The notes: generated from the sequence alone by a model not told the origin. A stretch of 64,000 bases of DNA from Lampris incognitus (GCF_029633865.1 NC_079220.1:60132077-60196076), one strand, 5' to 3'. Counted from the first letter of the stretch, positions 12,709 through 25,415 are shown. Translations and numbers: made by a program.

Positions 12709-12879
12709 TGTCTGCTGCTGTGGTATTCTCTGTGGAACTACTTTTGAGTAGGAAAAACCCTCATTGTAACCCTACGCCAACCCTGGCCAAAAGATGTAGA
12801 AAGAGACCTCCATTAATTTTATCCAAAACTTTCATTTCGAGAAGCTCGGTACTTTCCATCAGAAATGCAATTTCCATCA

Positions 12880-13560
12880 AATTATGCAAACCTAATCCTA
12901 ACCAAAAGATTCAGAAGACTACACTTTCAGCGGTCATTTCTGTCGTTCTTGGCTTGAAAAATGTTTCTAAGTGTGAGTCCGCCACCCACGATGATGCGCT
13001 GCGGTGCTTCTTCCTGAGCATGAAGCAGGTACAGCGAAGTGATTTGATTACAAGCTCTGTGCTTTTGAGGCAGAGTGTGCTCTGAGTGGTAAAAGAAAAA
13101 AATTGAGAAAGCCATCAATTACTTTTATTTTAAACCTAACTCTAAAAACATTAACCTGCAATAGCAGTGAATTTCAATTAAAAAAAAAATCACTTATGCT
13201 CCAAACCCCATCAAGAACTTTTCAAGTTTAAATCAGGATAAACGGTGGATAATCTCAAGCTGTGTGCTTTTGAGGCAAGATGCATCCTCTGATTGGTAAA
13301 ATGGAGAAATCTATCTATTTTATTGAAACATAACTCTAATAACAAACTGCCATAGCAGAGAACTTCAATTTTAAAAAAAAAAGGTTTATAATGCTCCAAA
13401 CCTCACCAGCAATTTTTCAAGTTTAACACGGGATAAACTAATCAAAATACAGGACAGTGGCAGATCAGTTGTAAAGAAGAAAAAAATATCCAAATTGAAC
13501 CCATCAATCTCTCCATAACTCTCATATTGGGGTATCGCTGAGCCAGTGCTTGGGCACTGT
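12880..13560 (+). repeat. B1 block, HOR-1
   Basis: As the HOR-0 copy, including the internal tandem duplication. It differs at a few bases (GATGATGCGCTGCGG near 12,990), and the A-runs are shorter. Confidence 0.88.
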
Positions 13561-13906
13561 CCGCCTGAGCAGAAACACTTGACACTAAACTCAAACACTA
13601 TGTCAACCGAAACATGTAGCAAGGACCATCCGTTGATTTATTTCCAAAACTTTTACTACGAGAAGCTTGGTTCTTTCCTTCAGGAATGCAATTGGCGTGG
13701 TTAGCTTGGCTACTGCGACGAGTTGGTCTCTATTGCTGTGGTATTCTCTGTGCGATTGTCTGCCTGAGCTGATAAAACTCTTACCATAAGTGAAACATGT
13801 AGAAAGAGCCTTCCATTAATTTTATCCAAAACTTTCACTCCGAGAAGCTTGGTACTTTCCATCAGAAATGCCATTGCTGTGGTTAGTTTGGCTACTGCGA
13901 AGATTT

Positions 13907-14086
13907 GGTCTCTGTTGCTGTGGTATTCTCTGTGCGATTGTCTGCCTGAGCTGATAAAACCCTTAAACTAAGCGAAACATGGAAGGAGCCGTCCGTTAAT
14001 TTTATCCAAGACTTTCACTCCGAGAAGCTTGGTACTTTCCATCAGAAATCCGATTGCCGTGGTTAGCCTGGCTACTGCGAAGAGTT
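13907..14086 (+). repeat. Representative 180-bp satellite monomer
   Basis: Exactly 180 bp separate the GGTCTCTG at 13,907 from the next AGTCTCTG at 14,087. Order of parts: a GT-rich head (TCTCTGTTGCTGTGGTATTC), the near-palindromic TGCCTGAGC followed by TGATAAAACCCTTA, a variable-length CCCTAA-like stretch, GAAACATG..GGAGCC, an AT-rich centre (TTAATTTTATCC), the HindIII-containing GAGAAGCTTGGTAC, then TTTCCATCAGAAAT and GTGGTTAGC.TGGCTAC. Most length variation between monomers lies in the CCCTAA-like part. Neighbouring monomers differ at many positions, whereas monomers one HOR apart are almost identical. Confidence 0.9.
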
Positions 14087-15424
14087 AGTCTCTGTTGCTC
14101 TGAGATTGTTTGCCTGAGTAGATAAAACCCTTAACCAATCCCAAACCCTACGTCAACCAAAACATGAAGAAAGTCATCAGTTAATTTGATCCAAAATTGA
14201 CTACGAGAATTCGGTACTTTATTTCAAAATTGTCATTTCTGTGTTTAGCTTGGCTACCGCGAAGTGGTAGTCTCTGTCGCTGTGGGATTGTCTGCCTGAG
14301 CAGGTAAAACACTGACCCTAACCCAACCCAAACATGTATGTAGAAAGAACCATCCGTTTATTTTACCCAAAACTATCGCAGCGACAAGCTCACTGCTCTC
14401 CGTCAGAAATGCCATTGCCGTGGTTGGCTTGGCTACCACGAACACTGTCTGGTACTGTGGTACTTCTATGGGATTATCCGGCTGAGCAGATAAAACCCTT
14501 TCTCTTAAGTGAAACATGTAGAAAGAGTCATCTGTTAATTTCATCCGGAACTATCACTCCGAGAAGCTCGGTACTTTACATCAGAAATGACATTGTTGTG
14601 GTTAGTTTGGCTACTATGAAGAGTTAGACTCTGTTGCTGTGGTGTTCTCTGTTTGATTGTCTACCTGAGCTGATAAAACACTTACCCTAAGCGAAACATG
14701 TAGAAGGAGCCGTCCATTAATTTTATTACAAGATTTTATTCTGAGCAGCTTGGTACATTCCATCTGAAATACCATTACCGTGGTTAGCTTGTCTATCGAA
14801 GTTATTCTCTGTTGCAGTGGTATTCTCTGTAAGATTTTCTGCTTTAGCAGGTGAAACCCTAACCCTATCCCAACCGAAACATCTAGAAAGAGCAATCCAT
14901 TAATTTTATCTGAAACTATCACTCCATGTTCAGAAATGTTACTGCGAAGAGGTAGTCGCTGTTGATGTGGTATTGTCTGTTGTATTGTTTGCCTGAGCAG
15001 ACAATACTCTTAGCCTAACTCATCCCTAAACGAAAGATGTAGAAAGGGCAATCTGTTAATTTTATCCAAACCTTTCAGTTGGAAAATCTCAGTATTTCCA
15101 TCAGAAATGACTGTCATGGATAGCTTGGCTACTGCTAAGAGTTATTCTCTGTTGTCGTATTTTTTTGTGGGATTGTCTGACTGAGCAGATAAGCCCTAAC
15201 CCAAACCTTATCTCAAGTGAAACATGTAGAAAGCTCTCTTTGTTCATTTTATGCAAATCTTTTACTCTGAAAAGCTCAGTACTTTCCATCAGAAATGCCA
15301 TTGCCATGGTTAGCTTGGCTACTGCGACGAGTTGGTGTCTTCCTGTGGTATTCTCTGTAGGATTGTGTGCCAGAGCAGATGAAACCCTTACCCTAACCCA
15401 AAGATATAGAGCCATGCGTTACGT

Positions 15425-16010
15425 TTAGCCAAACTTAATCCTATTTTCAGGGATAGGTTCTTTAGTTTTATCGTGAGAAATGTTTTTCTAAAGTGAGTCC
15501 TGCCACCCACGACGATGAGCTGGGGTACTTCTTCCTGAGCGCTAAGCGGGTACAGAGACGTGGTTTAGTCACAAGCTCTATGCTTTAGATGATGTTCAAT
15601 GTTCCTTTCATGGGAGCATCAAGAGAAGGGGCATGTTCTGAATGGTAAAACGGAAAAAAGTGCAGAAAATCATCAATTTGATCTAAACCTTAGTCTTAAC
15701 TCTTAAAACATTAAATTGCAATTGCAGAAAAGTTCAATTAAAAAAAAAAACAAACAAAAAACACTTGCATTGTTTCAAACCCCACCAACAACTTTTCAAG
15801 TTTAAAACGGGATAAAGTAATCAAGATATAAGACAAAGGGAGATCAGTTATAACGAATAAACACCCAATTTGCTCCTAGACTTAACCAATCTATCCATAT
15901 CCCTAATCCTGGGTGTATTTCTAATCCAGCACTTGGGCATTGGCAGAGGTGCTCAGTTGACATGTGTTGGCTCTGGCATTCAATCCTAACCATAAAGTTA
16001 ACCTAGTATT
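15425..16010 (+). repeat. B2 block, HOR-1 (complete)
   Basis: Complete form with GTCACAAGCTCTATGC and TTTCATGGGAGCATCAAG, an A-run with CAAACAAAAAACACTTGC, and the GGGCATTGGCAGAGGTGCTC end. Confidence 0.88.
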
Positions 16011-16289
16011 TTCAATCTGAAATGCTGTTGCTGTGGTTAGCTTGGCTACTGCCAAGAGTTGGTCTCTGTTGCTGAGGGGTTTTCTGTGGGATTTGCTGCC
16101 TGTGCAGATAAAACCTTTACCCTAATACAAACCCAACTCAAACGTGTTGAAAGAGCCGTCTGTTAGTTTTATCCAAATCTTGCATACCGAGAAGCTCTGT
16201 ACTTTCCATCAGAAATGCTATTGTTGGCTTGGCAACCTCCAAGACAGTCTCTGTTGCTATGGTATTATTTGTGGGATTAATTCTTAGCA

Positions 16290-16445
16290 GGAGCCAAGCT
16301 AACCACGGCAATGGTATTTCTGGTGGAATATTCTGAGTGTTTCGGAGCGTTTGGTTCAGATATAATTAGCGGCTGGCTCTTTCTACATGTTTTTGTAAGG
16401 GTTGGGATAGGTTTAGTATAAGGGTTTTATCTGCTTAGGCAGACA
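16290..16445 (-). repeat. Inverted satellite monomer, HOR-1, after B2
   Basis: Same position relative to B2 as in HOR-0 (about 865 bp after the block start). Confidence 0.9.
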
Positions 16446-19400
16446 GTCTCTATTGCTGTTGTATTTCTGCGGGATTGTCTGCCTGAACAGATAAAACCCT
16501 TACCATAAGTGAAACATTTAGAAAGAGCCGTCCATTAATGTTATCCAAAACTGTCACTCCGAGAAGCTTGGTACTTTCCATCAGGAATGCCATTGCCGTA
16601 GTTAGCTTGGGTACGACAAAGAGTTAGTCTCTGTTGCTGTGGTGTTCTCTGTGTGATTGACTGCCTGAGCTGATAAAACCCTTATACTAACTGAAATATG
16701 TTGAGAGAGCCGTTCAGTAATTTTATTCAAAATTTTTACTACGAGTACCTCTAATTTCCATCATAAATGCCATTGCTGTGGTTAGCTTGGCTACAATGAA
16801 GAGTTAGTCTCTGTTGCTATGGTATTCTCTGTGCGATTATCTGCTTAAACAGGTAACACACTTGCCCTAACCCAACCAAAACATCTAAGAGCCATCCGTT
16901 AATTTTGTCCAAAACTCTCACTCCAAGATGCTCGGTTTTTCCTTCAAAAATGCCATTGCCATGGTTACCTTGGCTACCACGAAGAGTTAAGTCTCTGTCG
17001 CTGTTCTATTTCTGAGGGATTGTCCGCCTAAACAGATAAACCCATTACTCTAAGCGAAACATATAGAAAGCACTCCGTTTATTTCATCCAAAATTTTCAG
17101 TCGAAGGTCGGTTCTTTCCTTAAGAAATGCCATTGCGGTGGTTAGCTTCGCTACTGCAAAGAGTTGGTCTCTGTTGCTGTGGTATTCTCTGTGCGATTGT
17201 CTGCCTGAGCAGATAATGCCCTTACAACTAAGCGAAATATATAGAAAAAGCCGTCCAGTAATTTTATCCAAAACTTTTACTACGAGTAGCTTGGTACTTT
17301 CCATCAGAAATTCCATTTTCGTAGTTAGCTTGGCTACAATGAAGAGTTAGTCTCTGTTGCTGTTGTATTTCTGCGATTGTCTGCTTACACAGGTAACATA
17401 CTTGACCTAACCCAACCAAAACATGTAGGAAGAGCCGTCCGTTAATTTTATGCAAAACATTCAGCCCAAGAAGCTCGGTTCTTTGCTTCAGAAATTCCAT
17501 TGCCGTGGTTAGCTTGGCTACCACGAAGAGTTGGTCTCTGTTGCTGTTGTATTTCTGAGGGATTGTCCGCCTAAATGGATAAAACGCTTACACTAAGCGA
17601 AATATGTAAAAACGCCGGGCATTAATTTTACCCAAATCTTTCCCTCCAAAAAGCTTGGTACTTTCCATCAGAAATGCCATTGCTGTGGTTAGCTTGGCTA
17701 CCACGAAGAGAGTTAGTCTCTGTTGTTGTTGTTGTATTTCTGTGGGTTTGTCCGCCTGAACAGATAAAACCCTTACCGTAAGTGAAACATGTAGAAAGAG
17801 CCGTCCATTAATGTTATACAAAACTTTCACTCCGAGAAGCTTGGTACTTTCCATCAGGAATGCCATTGCTGTAGTTAGCTTGGCTACTACGAAGAGTTAG
17901 TCTCTGTTGCTGTGGTGTTCTCTGTGCGATTGTCTGCCTGAGCTGATAAAAACCCTTATACTATGCGACACATGTAGAAAGAGCTGTCCAGTAATTTTAT
18001 CCAAAGCTTTCACTCCGAGAATCTTGGTACTTTTCTTCAGTAATGCCATTGTCCTGGATTGCTTGGCTACCACAAAGAGTTAGTCTCTGTTGCTGTTGTA
18101 TTTCTGCGCGATTGTCCGACTGAACAGATAAAACCCTTACCATAAGTGAAACATGAAGAAAGAGCCGTCCAATAATGTTATCCAAAACTTTCACTTCGAG
18201 AAGCTTGGTACTTCCCATCAGGAATGCCATTTCCGTAGTAAGCCTGGCTACTACGAAGATTTAGTCTCTGTTGCTGTGGTGTTCTCTGTGCGATTGACTG
18301 CCTGAGCTGATAAAACACGAATGCTAAGCGAAACATGTACAAAGAGCTGTCCATTGACGTTATCCAAAACTTTCACTCCGAGAAGCTTGGTACTTTCCAT
18401 CCGAAATGCCATTCCTATGGTTAGCTTGGCTACTGCGAAGAGTTGGTGTCTGTTGCTATGGTATTCTCTGTGCGATTGACTGCCTGAGCTGATGAAACCC
18501 TTACGCTAAGCGAAACATGTAGAAAGAGGCGTTCATTAATTTTATCCAAAACTTAGACTCTGAGAAGCTTGGTACTTTCCATCAGTAATGCCATTGCTGT
18601 GTTGAGCTTGGCAACTACGAAGAGTTAGTCTCTGTTGCTGTGGTGTTCTCTGTGTAATTGTCTGCCTAAGCTGATATAACCCTTACACTAAGCGAAATAT
18701 GTGGAAAGAACTGTCCAGTAATTTTATCCAAAACTTTCACTCCGAGAATCTTGGTACCTTCCCTCAGTAATGACATTGCCTTGGTTTGCTTCGCTACCAT
18801 GAAGAGTTAGTCTCTGTTTCTATTGTGTTTCTGCGGGATTGTCCGACTGAATAGATAAAACCCTTACTATAAGTGAAATATGTAGAATAGCCTTTCATTA
18901 ATTGTATCCAAAACTTTCACTGCAAGAAACTTGGTACGTTCCATCAGGAATGCCATTGCCGTAGTTAGCTTGGCTACTACGAAGAGTTAGTCTCTGTTGC
19001 TGTGGTGTTCTCTGTGTGATTGACTGCCTGAGCTGATAAAACGCTAAGCGAAACATGTAGAAAGAGCCATCCGTTTATTTTACCCAAAACTATTGCTGCG
19101 AGAAGCTTGCTACTCTCCATCAGAAATGCCATTGCCATGGTTGACTTGGCTACCAGCAAGACTGTCTGTTGCTGTGGTATTTCTTTGGGATTATCTGGCT
19201 GAGCAGATAAAACCCTTACTCTTACGTGAAACATGTAGAAAGAGTCGTCTGTTAATTTCATCCGGAACTATCACTCCGAGAAGCTCGGTACTTTCCATCA
19301 GACATGACTTTGCTGTGGTTAGTTTGGCTACTATGAAGAGTTTGTCTCTGTTGGTGTGGTATTTTCTTTGGGATTGTGTGGCTGAGCAGATAAAACCCTT

Positions 19401-19635
19401 AACCTAACCCAAATCCTACCTCAAGCGAAACATGTAGAAAGCACTGTCCGTTAATTTTATGCAAAGCTTTTACTCTGAGAAGCTCTCTACTTTCCATCAG
19501 AAATACCATTGCTGTGGTTGGCTTGGCTACTGCGACGAGTTGGTCTCTATTGCTGTGGTATTGTCTGCCAGAGCAGATAAAACTCTTACCCCAACCGTAA
19601 CCGAAAGATATGGAGCCATCCATTGAGTTTATCAA

Positions 19636-20245
19636 AATCTAATACTAAGTTCGGGGATAATTTCTTTAGTTTTCATCTTGAGAAATGTTTTTCTAAAGTG
19701 CGAGTCCCGCCACCCACCATGATGAGCTGGGGTGCTTCTTCCTGAGCGCTAAGCGGGTACAGAGAAGTTGTTTAATCACAAGCTCTGTGCTTTAGATGAC
19801 GTTCAATGTTCCTTTTATGGGAGCATCAAGAGAAGGGGCATGTTCTGAGTGGTAAAAAGGAAAAAAAGTGCAGAAATTCATCAATTTGATCTAACCCTAA
19901 ACCTTACTCTTAACTCTTAAAACATTAAATTGTAATTGCAGAAAAGTTCAATTTGAAAAAAAAACAAAACAAACAAACGACAAACACTTGTATTGTTCCA
20001 AACCCCACCAACAACCTTTCAAGTTTAAAACGGGATAAAGTAATCAAGATATAAGACTGGGAGATCAGTTGTAATGAATAAACACCCAAATTGCCCCCAG
20101 ACTTAACCAATCAAACTCTATCCATATCCCTAACCCGAATCCTGGGGGTATTTCTAATCCAGCACTTGGGCATTGGCGGAGGTGCTCAGTTGACATGTGT
20201 TGGCTCTGGCATTCAACCCTAACCATAAAGTTAACCTAGTATGTT
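19636..20245 (+). repeat. B3 block, HOR-1
   Basis: Reference B3. Bases that tell it from B4: AGTTTTCATCTTGAG near 19,670 and CATTCAACCCTAACC near 20,211. Confidence 0.88.
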
Positions 20246-20529
20246 CAGTGTGAAATGCCGGAGCCGTGGTTAGTTTGGCTACCGCGAAGAGTTGGTCTCT
20301 TGCTGTGGGGTTTTCTGTGGGATTTGCTGCCTGAGCAGGTAGAACCTCTACCCTAATACAAACCCCAACCCAAACGTGTTGAAAGAGCCGTCTGTTAATT
20401 TTATCCAAATTTTGCATTCCGAGAAGCTCTGTACTTCGCATCAGAAATGCCACTGCAGTGATTAGTTTGGCAACCGCCAAGACAGTCTCTGTTGCTATGG
20501 TATTATTTGTGGGATTAATTCTTAGCAGG

Positions 20530-20683
20530 AGCCAAGCTAACCACGGCAATGGTATTTCTGGTGGAAGATACGGAGTGTTTCGGAGCTTGTGGTTCGGATA
20601 TAATTGGCGGTTGGCTCTTTCTACATGTTTTTGTAAGGGTTGGGATAGGTTTAGTATAAGGGTTTTATCTGCTTAGGCAGACA
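20530..20683 (-). repeat. Inverted satellite monomer, HOR-1, after B3
   Basis: Starts 894 bp after the B3 start, the same offset as in the B4 cassette. Confidence 0.9.
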
Positions 20684-22510
20684 GTCTCTGTTGCTGTTGT
20701 ATTTCTGCGGGATTGTCCGCCTGAACAGATAAAACCCTTACCATAAGTGAAACATGTAGAAATCGCGTCCATTAATGTTAACCAAAACTTTCACTCCGAG
20801 AAGCTTGGTACTTTCCATCAGGAATGCCATTGCCGTAGTTAGCTTGGCTACTACAAAGAGTTTTTCTCTGTTGCTGTGGTATGTTCTGTGCAATTGACTG
20901 CCTGAGCTGATAAAACCCTTACAATTAAGCGAAATATGTAGACGGAGTCGTCCATTAATTTCATCCAAAACTATTACTCCATGGCTACTGCGAAGAGTTT
21001 GACTTTGTTGCTCTGGTATTCTCTGTGTGATTGTTTGGCTGATAAAACCCTTACAACTAAGCGAAAAATGTAGAAAGAGCCGTCCATTAATTTTATCTAA
21101 AACGTATACTCTGAGAGGTTTGGTACTTTCCATCAGAAATGCCATTGCCGTGGTTAGCTTGGCTACCACGAAGAGTTGGTCTCTGTTGCTGTTGTAATAT
21201 CTGCGGGATTGTCCGCCTGAACAGATAAAATCCTTACTATAAATGAAACATTTAGAAAGAGCCGTCCATTAATGTTATCCAAAACTTTCACTCCGAGAAG
21301 CTTGGTAATTTCCATCAGTAATGCCATTTGCTGTAGTTAGCTTGGCTACTACGAAGAGTTAGTCTCTGTTGCTGTGGTATTCTCTGTGCGATTGTTTGCC
21401 TGAGCTGATAAAACCCTTACGCTAAGTGAAACATGTAGAAACAGCCTCCGTGACATTTTTTTTCCGAAACTGTCACTCAAAAAGTCGGTACTTGAGAAGA
21501 GCAGTGCCATTGCTGTATTTAGCTTGGTTACGATGAAGTTAGTCTCTGTTGCTGTGGGATTGTCTGCCTGAGCGGGTAAAACACTTATGCTAACTAAAAC
21601 GAAACGTTGTAGAAAGAGCTTACGTCAGTAAGATCCAAAACTGTCACTCCGAGAAGCTGGGTACTTTCCATCAGAAATGCCATTGCCGTGGCGAGCTTTG
21701 CTACTACGAAGGGTTAGTCTCTGTTGCTGTGAGTTTTCCTGAGCTGATAAAACCCTCAACCAAAACATGAAGAAAGTCAGTTAGTTTGATCTAAAATTTC
21801 GAGTACGAATAAGTCGGTACTTAATTTCTGAATTTTCCTTGCTGTGTTTAGCTTGGCTACCGTGAAGTGTTAGTCTCTGTTGCTGTGCTATTTTGTGTGG
21901 GATTGTCTGCCTGAGCAGGTAAAGCACTTACACTAAACCAACTGAAACATGTAGAAAGAGCCATCCGTTTATTTTAACCAAAGCTATCGCTGTGAGAAGC
22001 TTGCTACTCTCCATCAGAAACGCCATTGGCTACCACCAAGACTGTCTGTTGCTGTGGTATTTTTTGGGGTTATCTGGCTGAGCAGATAAAACCCTTACTC
22101 TTACGTGAAACATGTAGAAAGAGTCGTCTGTTAATTTCATCCGGAACTATCACTCCGAGAAGCTCGGTACTTTCCATCAGACATGACTTTGCTGTGGTTT
22201 GGCTACTATGAAGAGTTTGTCTCTGTTGGTGTGGTATTTTCTTTGGGATTGTGTGGCTGAGCAGATAAAACCCTTAACCTAACCCAAATCCTACCTCAAG
22301 CGAAATATGTAGAAAGCACTGTCCGTTAATTTTATGCAAAGCTTTTACTCTGAGAAGCTCTCTACTTTCCATCAGAAATACCATTGCTGTGGTTGGCTTG
22401 GCTACTGCGACGAGTTGGTCTCTATTGCTGTGGTATTGTCTGCCAGAGCAGATAAAACTCTTACCCCAACGGTAACCGAAAGATATGGAGCCATCCATTG
22501 AGTTTATCAA

Positions 22511-23120
22511 AATCTAATACTAAGTTCGGGGATAATTTCTTTAGTTTTTATCTTGAGAAATGTTTTTCTAAAGTGCGAGTCCCGCCACCCACCATGATGA
22601 GCTGGGGTGCTTCTTCCTGAGCGCTAAGCGGGTACAGAGAAGTTGTTTAATCACAAGCTCTGTGCTTTAGATGACGTTCAATGTTCCTTTTATGGGAGCA
22701 TCAAGAGAAGGGGCATGTTCTGAGTGGTAAAAAGGAAAAAAAGTGCAGAAATTCATCAATTTGATCTAACCCTAAACCTTACTCTTAACTCTTAAAACAT
22801 TAAATTGTAATTGCAGAAAAGTTCAATTTGAAAAAAAAACAAAACAAACAAACGACAAACACTTGTATTGTTCCAAACCCCACCAACAACCTTTCAAGTT
22901 TAAAACGGGATAAAGTAATCAAGATATAAGACTGGGAGATCAGTTGTAATGAATAAACACCCAAATTGCCCCCAGACTTAACCAATCAAACTCTATCCAT
23001 ATCCCTAACCCGAATCCTGGGGGTATTTCTAATCCAGCACTTGGGCATTGGCGGAGGTGCTCAGTTGACATGTGTTGGCTCTGGCATTCAATCCTAACCA
23101 TAAAGTTAACCTAGTATGTT
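22511..23120 (+). repeat. B4 block, HOR-1
   Basis: Reference B4. It has AGTTTTTATCTTGAG and CATTCAATCCTAACC at the positions that mark B3. Confidence 0.88.
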
Positions 23121-23404
23121 CAGTGTGAAATGCCGGAGCCGTGGTTAGCTTGGCTACCGCGAAGAGTTGGTCTCTTGCTGTGGGGTTTTCTGTGGGATTT
23201 GCTGCCTGAGCAGGTAGAACCTCTACCCTAATACAAACCCCAACCCAAACGTGTTGAAAGAGCCGTCTGTTAATTGTATCCAAATTTTGCATACCGAGAA
23301 GCTCTGTACTTCGCATCAGAAATGCCACTGCAGTGATTAGTTTGGCAACCGCCAAGACGGTCTCTGTTGCTATGGTATTATTTGTGGGATTAATTCTTAG
23401 CAGG

Positions 23405-23557
23405 AGCCAAGCTAACCACGGCAATGGTATTTCTGGTGGAAGATACGGAGTGTTTCGGAGCTTGTGGTTCGGATATAATTGGCGGCTGGCTCTTTCTACA
23501 TGTTTTTGTAAGGGTTGGGATAGGTTTAGTATAAGGGTTTTATCTGCTTAGGCAGAC
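23405..23557 (-). repeat. Inverted satellite monomer, HOR-1, after B4
   Basis: Starts 894 bp after the B4 start. Its right end carries the 2-bp shorter GCAGACACTCTG junction. Confidence 0.9.
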
Positions 23558-25415
23558 ACTCTGTTGCTGTTGTATTTCTGCGGGATTGTCCGCCTGAACA
23601 GATAAAACCCTTACCATAAGTGAAACATGTAGAAAGACGCGTCCATTAATGTTAACCAAAACTTTCACTCCGAGAAGCTTGGTACTTTCCATCAGGAATG
23701 CCATTGCCGTAGTTAGCTTGGCTACTACAAAGAGTTTTTCTCTGTTGCTGTGGTATGTTCTGTGCAATTGACTGCCTGAGCTGATAAAACCCTTACAATT
23801 AAGCGAAATATGTAGACGGAGTCGTCCATTAATTTCATCCAAAACTATTACTCCATGGCTACTGCGAAGAGTTTGACTTTGTTGCTCTGGTATTCTCTGT
23901 GTGATTGTTTGGCTGATAAAACCCTTACAACTAAGCGAAAAATGTAGAAAGAGCCGTCCATTAATTTTATCTAAAACGTATACTCTGAGAGGTTTGGTAC
24001 TTTCCATCAGAAATGCCATTGCCGTGGTTAGCTTGGCTACCACGAAGAGTTGGTCTCTGTTGCTATTGTAATATCTGCGGGATTGTCCGCCTGAACAGAT
24101 AAAATCCTTACTATAAATGAAACATTTAGAAAGAGCCGTCCATTAATGTTATCCAAAACTTTCACTCCGAGAAGCTTGGTAATTTCCATCAGTAATGCCA
24201 TTTGCTGTAGTTAGCTTGGCTACTACGAAGAGTTAGTCTCTGTTGCTGTGGTATTCTCTGTGCGATTGTCTGCCTGAGTTGATAAAACCCTTACGCTAAG
24301 TGAAACATGTAGAAACAGCCTCCGTGACATTTTTTTCCGAAACTGTCAATCAGAAAGTCGGTACTTGAGAAGAGCAGTGCCATTGCTGTATTTAGCTTGG
24401 TTACGATGAAGTTAGTCTCTGTTGCTGTGGGATTGTCTGCCTGAGCAGGTAAAACACTTATGCTAACTAAAACGAAACGTTGTAGAAAGAGCTTGCGTCA
24501 GTAAGATCCAAAACTGTCACTCCGAGAAGCTGGGTACTTTCCATCAGAAATGCCATTGCCGTGGCGAGCTTTGCTACTGCGAAGGGTTAGTCTCTGTTGC
24601 TGTGAGATAGTTTTCATGAGCTGATAAAACCCTCAACCAAAACATGAAGAATGTCAGTTAGTTTGATCTAAAATTTCGAGTACGAATAAGTCGGTACTTA
24701 ATTTCTGAATTTTCCTTGCTGTGTTTAGCTTGGCTACCGTGAAGTGTTAGTCTCTGTTGCTTTGATATTCTGTGTGGGATTGTCTGCCTGAGCAGGTAAA
24801 ACAATTACCCTAAACCAACCGAAACGTAGAAAGAGCCATCCGTTTATTTTACCCAAAACTATCGCTGCGAGAAGCTTGCTACTCTCCATCAGAAATGCCA
24901 TTGCCATGGTTGGCTTGGCTACCACCAAGACTGTCTGTTGCTGTGGTATTTCTTTGGGATTATCTCGCTGAGCAGATAAAATCCTTACTCTTACGTGAAA
25001 CATGTAGAAAGAGTCGTCTGTTAATTTCATCCGGAACTATCACTCCGAGAAGCTCGGTACTTTCCATCAGAAATGACTTTGCTGTGGTTAGTTAGGCTAC
25101 TCTGAAGAGTTAGTCTCTGTTGGTGTGGTATTTTCTTTGGGTTTTTGTGGCTGAGCAGATAAAACCCTTAACCTAACCCAAATCCTACCTCAAGCAAACA
25201 TGTAGAAAGCGCTGTCCGTTAATTTTATGCGAAACTTTTACTCTGAGAAGCTCTCTACTTTCCATCAGAAATACCATTGTCGTGGTTAGCTTGGCTACTG
25301 CGACGAGTTGGTCTCTATTGCTGTGGTATTGTCTGTAGGATTGTCTGCCAGAGCATATAAAACTCTTACCCCAACCGTAACCGAAAGGTATAGAGCCATC
25401 CATTGAGTTTATCAA

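Larger units (their letters stand above)
1..12778 (+). repeat. HOR-0: leftmost, rearranged higher-order repeat copy
   Basis: It starts at the same phase (AACCCTGGCCAAAAGATG) that recurs at 12,779, 26,522, 40,265 and 51,610. It is 965 bp shorter than the full unit. The difference is accounted for by loss of four monomers (~0.73 kb) near 4,950, loss of about 85 bp in and near the B2 block around 2,785, and a B3-to-B4 period of 2,731 bp instead of 2,875. Outside these sites it aligns with HOR-1 with scattered substitutions, so it is a close but not the closest relative of HOR-1 and HOR-2. Confidence 0.9.
19051..21944 (+). repeat. 2.9-kb sub-repeat (B3 segment), first of three tandem units in HOR-1
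   Basis: The same succession of monomers, B block, two to three monomers, inverted monomer and more monomers restarts at 21,945 and again at 24,822, giving periods of 2,894 and 2,877 bp. The B3 and B4 units are very similar to each other and B5 is more distant. The B2 segment starts alike at 14,330 but is 4.7 kb long because it holds additional monomers. The HOR therefore appears built by duplication of a ~2.9-kb cassette. Counterparts lie 13,743 bp away in HOR-2 (32,794) and HOR-3 (46,537). Confidence 0.85.
21945..24821 (+). repeat. 2.9-kb sub-repeat (B4 segment) in HOR-1
   Basis: Second tandem unit. Its first monomer is shortened (AGAAACGCCATTGGCTACC near 22,016) where the B3 unit has a full one. 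Useful markers that tell it from B3: CCCCAACGGTAACC near 22,463 (B3 has CCCCAACCGTAACC), GCAGACACTCTG near 23,553 (B3 has GCAGACAGTCTCTG) and GTAGAAAGACGCG near 23,630 (B3 has GTAGAAATCGCG). Confidence 0.85.

Noticed and set aside
19636-20245. B block as a tRNA-derived SINE
   Set aside because: It has an internal A-run, but I find no A-box/B-box pair and no target duplication, and its borders are at fixed monomer positions in all copies.
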